A DNA stretch of 64,000 bases, taken from NCBI GenBank assembly GCA_026419775.2, contig JAOPGA020000108.1:62001-126000 (forward strand), in the 5' to 3' direction. Source of the DNA: Acrasis kona. Lineage: Eukaryota; Heterolobosea; Eutetramitea; Acrasida; Acrasidae. The notes beneath the pieces are model-generated. The model was not told where the DNA came from. It did not search any database and saw nothing but the letters and a program-made list of their open reading frames with translations. Both the position numbers and the translations under genes were made by a program. Shown here piece after piece: positions 36,032-47,707 of this stretch. The first letter of the stretch is position 1; each line of letters starts with the position of its first letter.

Positions 36032-37236
36032 CGAAAGAAGAATTGGTGGAAGTTGTGATTCAGAACAAAGTTTTTTGTTTTCAATTTAAAACCAACTTTT
36101 TATTTTACAAGACTTGTTCTTCATAAAACAGACAATTCGTGTTTAAAAACATTTTTGGGTTTACCTGTATAATCCCTTGAGGATGTGCTATGGGGCTAGC
36201 TCTAGTGATTCCCGTGTGAAACAACGAGTGCTGGTCAACCATGTGATAAACTTGTATTGTTTTGCCAGATGGCTTCGTTACAGTTTATACAATGACGCTG
36301 ATAACGTAGTCGATAAATTGATAAAATCACCTGTACCTCCAAACATGATATTCCCACACATGATGGTGCAGATGATCTTGATGAGAATGAAGTTGTATCC
36401 TCACAAATCATTCCTGATATGGAGAATTTCATTAATGCCAGAAAAACACTAGAAAAATACCAAAGTAACTTTAGTAATAATAAGATGAAAAACTATGCTA
36501 GTAGTCTCAAATAAGCGTCTTTGTTCAGTGCTATATAGATGTTACCATCATTGATGGGTGTAAATAGTAATACTATAGTAATACTATATATGACATTGTA
36601 TTCAGATTTAGTCGCAGTTACTCTCATGTTATTAAAAAATATATTCAGGTACAAAATAACAATTCTTTTGATGAAACTGGTGATTGAATTCATTCCATTG
36701 ATGGAGTCAACATTGAGTTATAATTATAAGAAATTTGTTGATAAATCAATTGACTGAAGTGTTCGTCTAGTGATCAAATAAGAAGGAAAGATTCTATGAG
36801 CTTTCCAACATTTGATTCGGCCTATCTCAAAAATTGTTCCTGTATTTACTTCCTTTGGTTGGAAACATTTTACTCTGACATGTTAATACTAGATGATGAA
36901 TCGATTTTGTTTTTTATTTCTAATAGAATCAAATTTCATTTCAAATGTCGGACAGTGCCTCCGCTTTCCTTACAAGAAAATTTTTGTAATTAACATAGAA
37001 ACCAGATGGCTTCGTTATTTTTGATTGGCATGTTTGACTAATGACCGACCATCTCACTTTCACACCGATTATGTCGTTATTTTTTTTTGTTACTAGGGAC
37101 ATATCCTAGGTTATTTTTGCCAAATGAAAAGTATCACATTGTTGTAATACCCGTATTAAGAAACATCCTTTTTTATTGGTTTTATGCCCATATACTACAG
37201 AGGGAACAAACCAAAGATTAGAAAGATTCCGTAACA
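36032..37236. other. Rearranged spacer with cyclase duplicate
   Basis: About 1.2 kb with no intact gene. It holds the truncated copy of the adenylyl cyclase 3' end (36281-36782) and a 16-bp direct repeat (36265-36280 and 37002-37017). Otherwise it is AT-rich DNA. Confidence 0.6.
36281..36782 (+). repeat. Truncated copy (B) of the adenylyl cyclase 3' end
   Basis: Bases 36281-36398 match 31945-32062, and 36401-36782 match 32369-32811. About 306 bp of coding sequence between these blocks is absent, and a smaller ~45-bp stretch is missing in the 3' flank. It has no start and cannot make a cyclase. It lies in the same orientation as the parent, on the other side of the Crinkler-like gene. Confidence 0.93.
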
Positions 37237-38622
37237 ATGAAGGAAGTGAAAACGAACTACTTTTATATAGGAGAGGAGAAGAATATTTGTCAAAGCTCTT
37301 GTTTGAGTTGTCGACGAACACATAAGAAGTGCGATAGAAAGCTACCGTCATGTGCACTGTGCACCCAAAAAAAGAAAGAGTGCGTATACAGTACTACGGG
37401 AAGGAAGTCGTCAAAACTAGACAAATCTATCCAAACCCCCGTAAAACCAAGTTATGGAGACATTGCCGACTGTATACCGTTAAACAACAACTACCCCTCA
37501 CAATCAGAGGCCACATTCTATAAACTTTATTTTGAAATGCCCATCATAAACAACAAAGATGTTAACCTTTTACTACTGCACATCGAGAGGGCAGACTCCG
37601 TCCAAATAGGAGAAGGTCAACCACTCGAGGACAGTTTAGACCTCGACCAACTCGCTCTAGTATATGCTGCTAAAGCGATGGTTGTAAGAGGGGACAACTT
37701 CCCCCTTAGTATTAATTACTTTGAAAAGTCAAGACAGCTCATCGCCCCTGATTTCGATAATGTCATAGAGAGTTATCCTATGGCTGCCTGCTGTATATAT
37801 TTGGGCATGTTTTGCATATTAGACAATCAAGTGGACCGTGCAATGTTTTATGCCAACAATGCCAAGACGTTTCTCAATTTTAACGTAAACTCGCCCAGCC
37901 GTGACAAGCGTTTCAACTTTATTAATAGTGGATACTACAATTTATTAGAGCTTATCGAGCCCTCCACAACGCCCGACCAAATGTTAAAGTCTTTCCTCAT
38001 ACGTTTATACGTGTTGGAAGACTTTTATGGAAACAAAACACACATCAACGGACTTTCATTCAAAGACGAAGGAGAGGGCACGTCGACGAACATTGATAGA
38101 ATCATTCACGAAATAAAGAGCGACGCCAACATTCAGCTGCCACTCAACATCAACGGCATCCTGGACATGTTCAAACGGTTGAGCAAGATGCACGAAAAGA
38201 TGAAGGGACTCTTACCAGAATCCATCCGGAACGTACGAAAAGTATTTGTCACCAGCATGATGTACGGCGCATTACTACAGTACTACGAAAGAGAAAATCA
38301 AACCGAAATCGCCAGGATACAAGCCGACCACATTATAGATTCATACTGCATCCAAAAGCGGGTGCTCAAAGCGAGTCCGATGTCCTACTTGTTAATTAAA
38401 GTTGCCTCCAACGCTCATTTGAACAGCTTCGAACATTGTGTAGATGCGAACCAGCGTGAGATAATGTACCAGTATTTGATTAAGGATTGTGAACTAATGG
38501 GCGATATAACCGAAAACACTCGTATGAACGAAGAGAGGTTGGGTGCGCTGCGGGCCAGGATTCAACAGGCGATTTGGTCCTACACGAACGATCAAAACAT
38601 TTTACAAAATGACGAAACATAA
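37237..38622 (+). CDS. Zn(II)2Cys6 (GAL4-type) transcription factor
   Basis: Single exon, 461 residues. Residues 22-49 form a complete Zn2Cys6 binuclear cluster with spacing C-x2-C-x6-C-x6-C-x2-C-x6-C (CLSCRRTHKKC, then CALC and KKKEC). Basic residues between Cys2 and Cys3 would contact DNA, as in fungal GAL4-type factors. A Ser/Lys linker follows, and the rest is a helical region reminiscent of the fungal middle homology region, though too divergent to assert. Such factors control metabolic genes in fungi. They occur patchily outside fungi, in amoebozoans for example, so finding one here is of interest. The gene follows the rearranged island but its own frame is clean. An overlapping short frame at its end is rejected. 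Confidence 0.9.
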   Translation: MKEVKTNYFYIGEEKNICQSSCLSCRRTHKKCDRKLPSCALCTQKKKECVYSTTGRKSSKLDKSIQTPVKPSYGDIADCIPLNNNYPSQSEATFYKLYFEMPIINNKDVNLLLLHIERADSVQIGEGQPLEDSLDLDQLALVYAAKAMVVRGDNFPLSINYFEKSRQLIAPDFDNVIESYPMAACCIYLGMFCILDNQVDRAMFYANNAKTFLNFNVNSPSRDKRFNFINSGYYNLLELIEPSTTPDQMLKSFLIRLYVLEDFYGNKTHINGLSFKDEGEGTSTNIDRIIHEIKSDANIQLPLNINGILDMFKRLSKMHEKMKGLLPESIRNVRKVFVTSMMYGALLQYYERENQTEIARIQADHIIDSYCIQKRVLKASPMSYLLIKVASNAHLNSFEHCVDANQREIMYQYLIKDCELMGDITENTRMNEERLGALRARIQQAIWSYTNDQNILQNDET

Positions 38623-38764
38623 GGATTTATTATCCAAATCAAACCAAGACACCAGATATGTGTCTTTGACCGATATAGATATAGACAATGAACAGTTTAT
38701 ACAATTTTTGAACCGGTTTCTACAATAAACATTAAAATTATTTATTATTTGTTTTTGTTGTGTT

Positions 38765-39454
38765 ATGGAGGACGATCATGAAGAGTGGGAAGATCACGTT
38801 GTTGACAAGAGTTATATCATCGACATCCAGAAACAAGAAATCAAACATTTAGAGACTGTCTTGATGATGGTTGATTGTACTTGTACTAAACTTAGCAATA
38901 AAGTGGCAGCTCATGATGAACACTATTGCATCTTTGATGGAACTTTGACGAGATCAACGCTTACTGCTGCAACCTATAACCTGTCTAGGGACTATTTGCT
39001 GATGATTATGAGTGACTTGGAGGGCACAATAAAAGAGTTGGATGCCACAATCTCTCAACTAAGCAAATCCACTCAAAGACAACATCCACTTGTTAATAAA
39101 GCAGAACATGACGACATAATGACTTCTCAAGAACGAGCGGTAAACATTGTACAGAAGAGGAAAAAAGGAAGGGCTTGGAACTACCAACTCAACAATGACA
39201 TCAAGAGAGTGCAAAGAACGCTCACCATCGACAATTCAGACATTGTATTCAAAATTAGTCCAACATCACCACAAGATCCCATCAAACAACCACAACCCAA
39301 AAAGAGCTTCCTCAACAACATTTCCAAATTCTTACATCCCTACCGTATCCACGACGACAGCATGACCACAATCGCTACATTAGACACAAAAAAGAAAAAT
39401 GCGACCAACAACAAAACAACACTTTTATCCAAAATCAAAAGTATTAAATATTAA
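38765..39454 (+). CDS. Coiled-coil protein of unknown function
   Basis: Single exon, 229 residues. An acidic His/Asp/Glu-rich start (MEDDHEEWEDHVVDK) leads into a helical region with heptad spacing, notably QEIKHLETVLMMVD and LEGTIKELDATISQLSKS. A basic patch (QKRKKGRAW) and a Pro/Lys-rich tail with terminal Lys residues follow. It may bind nucleic acid or a cytoskeletal partner, but no domain is recognised. It is convergent with the Ser/Pro-rich gene on the other strand, stops ~43 bp apart. Confidence 0.7.
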   Translation: MEDDHEEWEDHVVDKSYIIDIQKQEIKHLETVLMMVDCTCTKLSNKVAAHDEHYCIFDGTLTRSTLTAATYNLSRDYLLMIMSDLEGTIKELDATISQLSKSTQRQHPLVNKAEHDDIMTSQERAVNIVQKRKKGRAWNYQLNNDIKRVQRTLTIDNSDIVFKISPTSPQDPIKQPQPKKSFLNNISKFLHPYRIHDDSMTTIATLDTKKKNATNNKTTLLSKIKSIKY

Positions 39455-39497
39455 TATTAATTGTTATTATAAATGTACATACAGATCATAAAAGTGA

Positions 39498-40907
39498 TTA
39501 TTTTGTTTGTGACTCTGTCATCATCGTGTCCCTCTGACCGTCTGCAGCCATCATGGAAATAAAGAAGGGCGTCAACTGCTTCTGCGTGGCAGGACTCGAT
39601 GTATTTTTTTTGTCATTCTTATCTATGCTCATGGACAGCGGCGCTGGCTTCCTAGTCCTTCTCGTTGGGTTCTTCTTCTCTGCTACGTGAGCCGATGGCC
39701 ATTCAAAGTTACCCGTCGCTGAAAGTGGTGTTGTTGGTGTCGGCGATAAGGAACCAATCATTTCGTAAAGAGACTGCATCGTAATGTCCTTGCAATTAAT
39801 GTTGGGCAGCTGCCTTGACTTGATGGGATCGAAGGAGGTGCGTGGCGACTTTAGTTTGGCGGGTGACCTGGCGTGATAGTCCTTGAGCACTGCGTGATGT
39901 GACACGTGGTGAAGGGTGTGATTGTGATGGAACATGGATTGATTGTTGGGTGTGACTGGAGAGGTGGCCTCCATGATGGGAGGACTGTTGCTTGACTTGT
40001 TGCTGGGATCGGGTAATGAAGATAAATGTTGAGCTATTTGATTAAAGTCCATGTCGGCTGGTTTCTCCCAGGTAAGCACTGGTTGGGGCGGCGTCAGGAT
40101 TAATTGAGGCTCTGCGTTCATCTTGTCTTCAAGAGGAATCATGTCCATCACGCTTAGCACTCTGTTCTTTTGGGATAATGCTCTCTTGTTGTCTTGCCAG
40201 TACCAGCTCCAGAGTGGATCCACATCCCTGCAAATTTCTAAAGTGATATCGTTACAATATTGTATTCCGCTCTCTGGTGCTTGCGAGTCGCTCAGGTTGA
40301 GTGTGAACATGATTCGTTCGCACATCGAAGGATTTGATTTATTTTGTACCACGAACCTAAAAATGTTGATGACGGTCTCCCTGCACATAGCATTAAAAGT
40401 AAATGAGACCTTGGTGTCTTCTTGAACATCTTGTGTGGATGGTGATGGCACTGCTGATAGATCAATCATCATGCCTTCGCTGGTGCTTTTGATTATGTGC
40501 GGTGGTGATATGTTTGTGAATAGGGGTACAGTTGGATACTGTGAACTAACAGTCTTCCAGCACCACTTGCTATTTGGGTGCGTCACTAGACGCTCTGCCC
40601 TCACAACAACCATGTCTTCTGTGTCACTGGGTGTGTTAACATTGTCCGTTTGTTTTGTGAGGTCCCTTCTGTTGAAAGTCAATTGTAGGTTTCGCGACTT
40701 GATGTATGGGAGTATACTATGCTCTAGGAGCACTGTATGTGACGGGTCCAGTGAAGAAATGCGGACGGTGGGATTCGAGATTAAATCATCCACTTGTGGC
40801 AGGAGAGTCTTGGGGTCTATCTTGACGAGATTTGATTGAGGAGTGCCATGGTTAACGGCTGCGTTTGATGGTCTAACGGACCCGTTGACGGCTTCAGGGG
40901 TGTGCAT
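39498..40907 (-). CDS. Ser/Pro/Thr-rich protein of unknown function
   Basis: Single exon, 469 residues from the ATG at 40907. The central part (residues ~60-260) looks like a beta-rich globular domain with several aromatic strands (NSKWCWKTVSSQYPTVPLF, FRFVVQNKSN, LWSWYWQDN). The C-terminal ~200 residues are disordered, with Ser-Pro/Thr-Pro phosphorylation-type motifs, a His-rich run (HHNHTLHHVSHH) and a basic KKNPTRRTRK patch. The layout suits a transcription regulator or signalling scaffold, but I recognise no family. The 5' side is ~290 bp from the BCAT 3' end, leaving room for a promoter. Confidence 0.7.
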   Translation of the reverse strand: MHTPEAVNGSVRPSNAAVNHGTPQSNLVKIDPKTLLPQVDDLISNPTVRISSLDPSHTVLLEHSILPYIKSRNLQLTFNRRDLTKQTDNVNTPSDTEDMVVVRAERLVTHPNSKWCWKTVSSQYPTVPLFTNISPPHIIKSTSEGMMIDLSAVPSPSTQDVQEDTKVSFTFNAMCRETVINIFRFVVQNKSNPSMCERIMFTLNLSDSQAPESGIQYCNDITLEICRDVDPLWSWYWQDNKRALSQKNRVLSVMDMIPLEDKMNAEPQLILTPPQPVLTWEKPADMDFNQIAQHLSSLPDPSNKSSNSPPIMEATSPVTPNNQSMFHHNHTLHHVSHHAVLKDYHARSPAKLKSPRTSFDPIKSRQLPNINCKDITMQSLYEMIGSLSPTPTTPLSATGNFEWPSAHVAEKKNPTRRTRKPAPLSMSIDKNDKKNTSSPATQKQLTPFFISMMAADGQRDTMMTESQTK

Positions 40908-41197
40908 TGGAGCTAATTATAAATAAACTATTTTTACTATCTCAAAATATCAAGCTGTCCGATTTGTTTGGCAATGGAGAGTTACAAACACGTAATAAAT
41001 TAGTTGTGGTGTTTTGGTACATTACCACTATAATTGTTGATTAGGTCCTTCTCATGAACCAATCATACAACATTCAAATTTACCCACACAACGTCTATGC
41101 GGACCTTAGTTGAGATAATCACCACGCACAACCTTACTATTTGGTCAATCCACACACGCACACATCACCACGAGTCAAACAACTAACAACAACAACT

Positions 41198-42469
41198 TTA
41201 TAACAAATCATTTATTTTGACCCTGTATGGGCTTTCAATGTCCCCGTACTGAATACCCAAAATGTGATTAACCAACTTTACCGCCAATCCCTTCTCTGGC
41301 ACTGGTATCGCAAACTCTTCGTCCTTGAAGCTTATCGCCTTGACTGGACTCACTACACATGCAGTACCAGCACCAAATGCCTCGTGAATTCTATTCTCGA
41401 CAATACATAAATTCAAGTCCTTCATGGTAAACACTCTCTCGCTCACATTCATTCCCCATTCATTTTTAGTAATGTTAATAATCGTGTCGCGCGTCACTCC
41501 TGGCAATACGGTATCGTTCAATGGAGCCGTCACCAACTCCTCCTCTCCCTTCTCGTTGGTAATGTAAAAGAAAATGTTCATGGTACCGACTTCGCTGATT
41601 TCATGATTTTCTCCAAACAACCACAACACTTGACTGTAACCCTTCTTGGCAGCTTCTATTTGAGGCAAGATGGTGGGACCGTAATTAGCACCCAACTTGA
41701 CGTGACCCGTTCCACCTGGGAATGCACGAACGTACCTTGGGTCAGCCAAGAGCTTGACGGCAGCAAAACCAGTCTTAAAGTATGGGCCGACAGGACTCAT
41801 GATTACGTACAGCAGCGCCTTCTTGGGAGGCAACACTCCTAGCGTCTCCTCCGTGCTAATCACAGTAGGTCTAATGTATAAAGAATAACCTCTTTCCTTT
41901 GGAATCCATTCCCTCTCCACATTTACAAGCTTTGCTATGGCCTTTACAAATTCTTCTTCATTGAAAGTAGGTAGCCCTAGGCGGGAGCATGACCGGTTGA
42001 GACGTTTTGCATTCATATCTGGTCTAAATAAGAATTCCTCCTTTCCGTTGGTATATGCTTTCATTCCTTCAAAACATTGAATAGCATAATGTAGCGCAGA
42101 GCAACTAGGCGCGAGGGATAAGTTGTGGTATGGAACAATCCGTGGCTTTCCCCATCCCTTGCTCTCCTCCCACTCAACCTCCAACATGTGATCAGTAAAT
42201 TGTTTTCCAAATACTAACTTTTCATTTGGTGTTTTTGATTTTGGTTCCTTAGTAGGTGTGTGTTCTAAATCTTTTGCCTACCAGGGGTTGATAAATACCA
42301 AATACTTTGCTACTCTTACATGAAAAGTGTTTGGGACTTCAATAAATGGTGCTTGACTTTGGTCTGATTGAATAAACCGTTTCGTTACTTGAAGCGCATT
42401 GCTATTGCGTGCAGTGCAACATGCATAGGACAGAACAAACCTCCTCATCGTGGTCAAACTGTGCGACAT
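41198..42469 (-). CDS. BCAT: Branched-chain amino-acid aminotransferase, mitochondrial (BCAT)
   Basis: Exon 1 (42469-42320) and exon 2 (42277-41198) with a 42-nt intron give 409 residues. The N-terminus (MSHSLTTMRRFVLSYACC) is Ser/Arg rich and lacks acids, fitting a mitochondrial presequence. Fold type IV PLP enzyme marks follow: the LHYAIQCFEGMKAY substrate loop, the PLP Lys in TGHVKLGANYG, the EVGTMNIFF phosphate-binding strand and EAFGAGTACVV. The enzyme transfers amino groups between Leu, Ile or Val and 2-oxoglutarate. An in-frame ATG at 42490 would add seven residues. Head-to-tail with RIC1; the minus-strand genes run in series here. Confidence 0.95.
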
Positions 42470-42641
42470 TGTAATTATATTGATAGACAAATTAAATCAA
42501 AATCAGTATCAATTTATTATTTATTACAAAATGACTGGCTCATTCCCCATCACTTGGTTTCAACAATTGTATTTGCAAATCACTCAACATTCTAGCATAC
42601 CCAGCACTATAAATCAATATTACCATCAACCACGATAAAAC

Positions 42642-45600
42642 TTACTTTTCATAATGCATCATCATCTCAAAATAATGTGTCCACAAATCACCGTTCCTAT
42701 GAATAATCTTCTTAATCATCTCAGCATCACACAACAACGTGAACAACAATAAGGCCCATTCGTCACATTCTGCTTCATAAAATGCATCACTCAACCATTT
42801 CACATTCTCCAACAATCCACGAATCTTGTACAATCGTTCCTGTGTCAATGTATAATAACGATAATAAATTTGTCCGTCGCTCGATTTGGGTTGACTCGGA
42901 GATGGCGGTAATGGTGATTTGATACACACTGGTTGATAACTCCTCGGTAAATCCAACTCGAGGTGAATCCTTCCGAACATTTCGTTCCATGGTGGATTTA
43001 GTTTACAATATTTTTCTCTGTCCCTGGTCAACCACTTTACAATGGGAACGTTCATTATTTCACACAATTGATACAATCCACACAAATCACCAGATTGTAA
43101 CAACTGTCGACAAGTATTCAACACGTTCGATTGTAATGTGAAATGATCATGTAACCAATTTGGAATCATGACGGGGTGATTGGAATCATTCGAAATGTTC
43201 AATTCCTTATCTAACGAATCTATATATCTCGACAAATCTCTCGCTAATTCCCAATTCACAATTCCACCTCGATGTAAAATGGGCAAGAGTAAATTCTTTG
43301 CTGCTTGATTCGTATAAGCCAATCCCTCCGTTTGTTGTAATATCCTCAACATGTTCGCTGATTGTTGGACCTGATTTAATTGTAAACTCGATTCGAAAAT
43401 GATTCTTGGATTTTCGTTCATGGTGGTGAACAAATCATTCCATAATACCAAATCAGTCTTTCGAACGCAATTAATGATGACTTGATAGAATATGGCGTGA
43501 AATGTGCGCAAGAATTTAACGACTAGATGTAATCGTTGACCGATGGGAAATGGAACGGATCGATTGTTGATGATTCTGTTCATGCACAATACGCCATCGT
43601 CCTTGTTCATGAGTTGATCTTGATGATCTAATGTAATGTGCAACATCCATTCCAAAGTGGCCGTAAATGTTGGTAATTGTGACGCTTTGATTCGATCGAC
43701 GTAATTGATTACATTTTTGATGTTTTGATCGTCGTCATCCATTTCTTCGTGTTCCAATAATGCGCTCAACAAGATTGAATGTAGATATGGATGCATCTTT
43801 GGTGTGATTTCGTAATAAAGTTGATTCATTTGAACAACCGGTAACATGTTAATGTGAACGAATATTCCGCTGGGTTGATAAATTCCGAGAGGTAATGCAT
43901 CGGCATCGAATTGGATCATGTTGTTCATGCACATGCCATCACATGCACGATCATGTGAATTGGATGTGAACCATGAAGTTAAATAATTGGTTAGCGAGCT
44001 GGTTGACTGTTGTGAAAATTTTTGCAAGTCAACCAATGTCATTTTGACACCTCTCTTATTGTTACTGCCATGAAAGGAAAAGAAGCTTGTTTGTTGTTTG
44101 TAACTATTGTTGTGATTCTCGATCCAAAATAAATCAACACCCGAATCAATTAAAACTTCTTTCTGATGAGGTGTGGAATCCATGATTAGCATTGTTAATT
44201 GACGATTGGCATGTAAGAACAAAACTCTGGTCCTTGACAGGCAGTGATGGGTCGAAGTCGTTGATGGTGCGTTGATGGTAATGCTTGTCATGCACGTTGG
44301 AATGTGAACGTGGTCGCATAAATTAAAAGTAACCAGACGATTCACTTTTGATTTTGGGTCCTTACTTTCGTACGATAAAGTAATTTCCAATAAATGTAAA
44401 TGATGTTTTTGATCGTAAATGAATAAAATGTATTGTCCCTTGTTGGCCATTGTGCAACTTGCATGAATGATTTTGTGATTTGTGATTTTTGTTTGGAACA
44501 GCAACGACGCTTGATCTAAATGAGTTCTTGGATATAAAAGTACATGTCCTTGTTTTGTGATGAGGGCCACTACCATGTTATCGATCCATACGATACTTGC
44601 GCACTGAATGTTGTGTTCTTGTGATTGATCTCCAAACATTCTCCACCTTCGTGTTTGTGTGTCGTAGAGGATGCACCCGTCACTGCCAGTCACTGCGATT
44701 TGTTTGCGATCGTCGCTCATGCTTACGCAACGAACGGGATAGTTTGACTCCAAGTAGGACGTTGGTATTTGTACACTTTCCCAATCAGCTCTTACTAGAT
44801 CAGTTCCTGACGACATGTGAAAGAATGTGATGCGGTCGCAGCCTTGAAGCATGATGGTTGGATGTTTGTTTTGTGATGGGTTACGCGTTAGTATTGATTT
44901 CAGAAAAGTGAACTCTTGGATGAGGTTTGATCCGTATTGATTGACCAGTAGGTGATATCCTTCACAATCCCAAGACTAGACGAAGGGTTAGTAACATGCC
45001 AAAGTGAAAAAACTTACCATGCTGTTGACGCCGGATGTGAAAAGTTCATGTTGGTTAGGTTCTGACTTTCTAAAAAAAAAAAATGAGATGGATTATGATT
45101 TTAAAGTTACTTGAGTCGTTGTGAGTCAGCATATCTTGGTAATGTGGAAGTGATGCATACTCCAGATATGTGATAGAGAGCTAATCCTCTTTTAGAGTAC
45201 CCAACACAAAGGGTGGCACCATCTGGGCTGAATAGAATGTGACTAGCGTCTCCAATTTCTGATCAAAACATTAATCACGCTTCAACAACAACACAAACCG
45301 TTATCAGCAAACCCTCTTGATTGTTTCATGGATAAAGTGATGCGAGGAGTGAAGCAGTGATTAGGACCTATATCATATAATTGTACATCACTTCTTCTCC
45401 CTATGGCAACCAAGTTGTATTTTGGATTGATCTTGATGGATGTGGCATCTAAAGAGGGCAGCTTATAAACAATTTTAAAGTCCAGAAATTTTGTGGTCTA
45501 CATGCGTTTGTAATTATTTTTAATCAAATTACTTACCTGCTCTCCTTTAGATAAAAATGAAACGGACCCGTCACTAAAAACAATTCCATACAAATCATAA

Positions 45601-46233
45601 TCTCTTTCGTGTGATATTGATATGACGCTCTGACTTTAGTTTCGCTGAACATTTAAAAACACATACTAATTGGGCATCGTTTTGGAAGAAATCAGCACTT
45701 ATTGTTTGTACTGTTTGTCCACTCCACTGCATGATCATAATGCTTCCTGCACTGGTTCCAAGATAAATGTATCTTTCATCTGATGCCATGCTTATCACAT
45801 GTAAGAGTTATTTAAAAAGTTTTCCCTTACCATGTAACGTTCCCACAATCACACTGTTTGTAAGCCATCTGCTCAAGATTTATATTCAACTCTGATTGTT
45901 TGCCCGGTATTTTGTTAATAGCATAAATTGCCGCACTATTTCCGATGAGCACGCAAAGCAGGGAGCTATCATCAACAAATACATTCCATGCTGCACAATG
46001 ACCTAACTCTTGCAACTCTATTCTCTTTAGCAGATTAAACCCTTCCTTTAATAGTAATTCAAAGTGCACAAAAACTCTCATACATGATTTATGCTCCAAA
46101 TAGATAAATGTTTATTAGTAGTAACGCTGAACATCATTTGTTTGGGGTTGAAACTAATGTTACGTACAGCAACATCATCGCCCCGATCATCATCTGCGAG
46201 AAGTGTCTTCTGCCACCCTGTCGGAAAATACAT
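42642..46233 (-). CDS. RIC1: RIC1, Rab6 GEF complex subunit
   Basis: Multi-exon gene starting at the ATG at 46233 (MYFPTGWQKTLL, matching the MYFLSGWPK start of animal RIC1). The first part is a WD40/beta-propeller spread over eight or so exons, for example HLSIWSINH, then LIGNSAAIYAI, and ERYIYLGTSAGSIMIMQW. A blade with GIVFSDGSVSFLSKGEQ and the SWDCEGYHLLVNQYG exon follow. The large last exon (from about 44980 down) holds the SNYPVRCVSMSDDRKQIAV propeller end and the helical RIC1 domain (LLSALLEHEEMDDDD, LEWMLHITL). Introns I placed are 37-43 nt with frame-perfect joins. RIC1 with RGP1 is the nucleotide-exchange factor for Rab6 at the Golgi. No RGP1 is in this window. Confidence 0.9.
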
Positions 46234-46340
46234 CAAGTGCTTGTGTTGTAATCCAATCGCATTACAATCTCAGGAAGAGACATAGACAACTGTCGGATCC
46301 CAAGACATCTAAAAACAAAGCATGTTATGTGGAATAGTGT

Positions 46341-47513
46341 TTATTTTTCAGTGTAGCCTTGAATTTGTGTCTCCGCCCAATACTTTAAGAAGCTCTCCTT
46401 ATCCTCAATGCTAGAAGCAACCAATTTTGTTCTTTGTGCTGTACTAATGAACGTTCTTAATTGATCCGCAACACTAATTGAGCTTTTCAATTCCTTATTT
46501 TCGTCAGCTGTGAACTTTACTGTTCTGACGGACATCGTGTTTTGGATTTGAGAACACAAATGATAAAAGTGAGACCAAAAGTTTTCAAGGTGGAAGGCAG
46601 GATTAAAGTTGCTGTATTCATACTTGATCGCACAAACGAATAATGTTAGCTTTTCATCCTTGTCTAGGCCATCAAACAAGTTTGACTGGTATTTGAGTGT
46701 TGAAAAACCATTGCTTGTTGTTGCTTCTGGGAATAACACAACTGGTCCCAACTTGTTGTCTTTTGCATGTTTTATTACGTCCAATAATCTTTCCTATTAC
46801 GTGGTTAGATGGGACAAAGTGCGAAATACCTTTTTGTAACCACTCAAATCTGTTTGGAACATTGTTCTCAAGAGTGCACCGATGAAGGTTTGCCTGACTA
46901 CCATGTACTTGGACCTACCCTCGCCCTTGACTACTGTTGCGAACGTTGGTGCATGTCTAAAGGAATAATAAAGTATATCAGTGTATGACATGTGATTGGA
47001 AACAATCAAATCTCCACTAGGGAAACTCTGTAACACGTCGCCAAATGATGATCTACAATGATGATTAGTTAAATCGAAAGAATAGTCTTACTCTTGTGTT
47101 CTTCCTTTGGAGTTCACTGTAGCAGTACTAATGTTATAAAAACCGAGAAGCGCAAGCACAGTGCGACTTCCGAGTAATTGAATGTACCTATCTAAAGGTC
47201 TTCTAATAAAGGATAGAGGTATCTTAGATAATAAGCATTAAAAAGTATAAGAGGCTTACAAATCCAACTACAAAAGATAACAACGATATTGTTGTTAGCA
47301 CGATTGATATTAGTATCAATTTAATCAAAAACAATATCGGAGAGATCAAAATTAGTCTAATTGGTGCAATCAAGAATTTTTCCAAAGCCGGGACGGACTT
47401 GTTTAGTTTCTTTTTGTAAGGAACAAATGGGTTGATTCCAGTACCTCAATGTTGTTAAACACTCATGAGTGGCAAGACTTACTTGCATCAGTCCACTTCT
47501 TATACTTTTCCAT
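46341..47513 (-). CDS. PlsC-type lysophospholipid acyltransferase
   Basis: At least four exons. The first begins MEKYKKWTDA at 47513, then comes one long hydrophobic hairpin (FLIAPIRLILISPILFLIKL and a second helix). Catalytic motif I is SNHMSYTD (NH-x4-D). Motif III is LFPEATTSNG, with Glu-Ala where most homologues have Glu-Gly. Introns such as the 36-nt one between GYKK and ERLLDV join in frame. The family transfers acyl groups to lysophosphatidate or lysophospholipids at the ER or lipid droplets. The TTSNG ending of motif III resembles the LPCAT/LOA1 branch. The stop TAA is inside AAATAAAC. The RIC1 5' end lies ~110 bp downstream, so the two genes run in tandem on this strand. Confidence 0.85.
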
Positions 47514-47707
47514 TTGTAAGGAGTTGGTTGACTTCACTTTACATAAGGTTGCACACTCCAATTAGTGTAATGGAGACCATGTATTCATATTGAAAATATA
47601 TAGCCATCTTGGTGCTTACCACTGTACGAAAACGCAAGAAAAAGAAGTTTGGTTGGGAATTTTTAAAATTTTTACAATTTATCTACCCAATCGCAACCTC
47701 CACAAAA

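Noticed and set aside
38543-38728. Short plus-strand frame at the end of the Zn2Cys6 gene
   Set aside because: Overlaps the clean Zn2Cys6 frame; no family similarity and no splice evidence.
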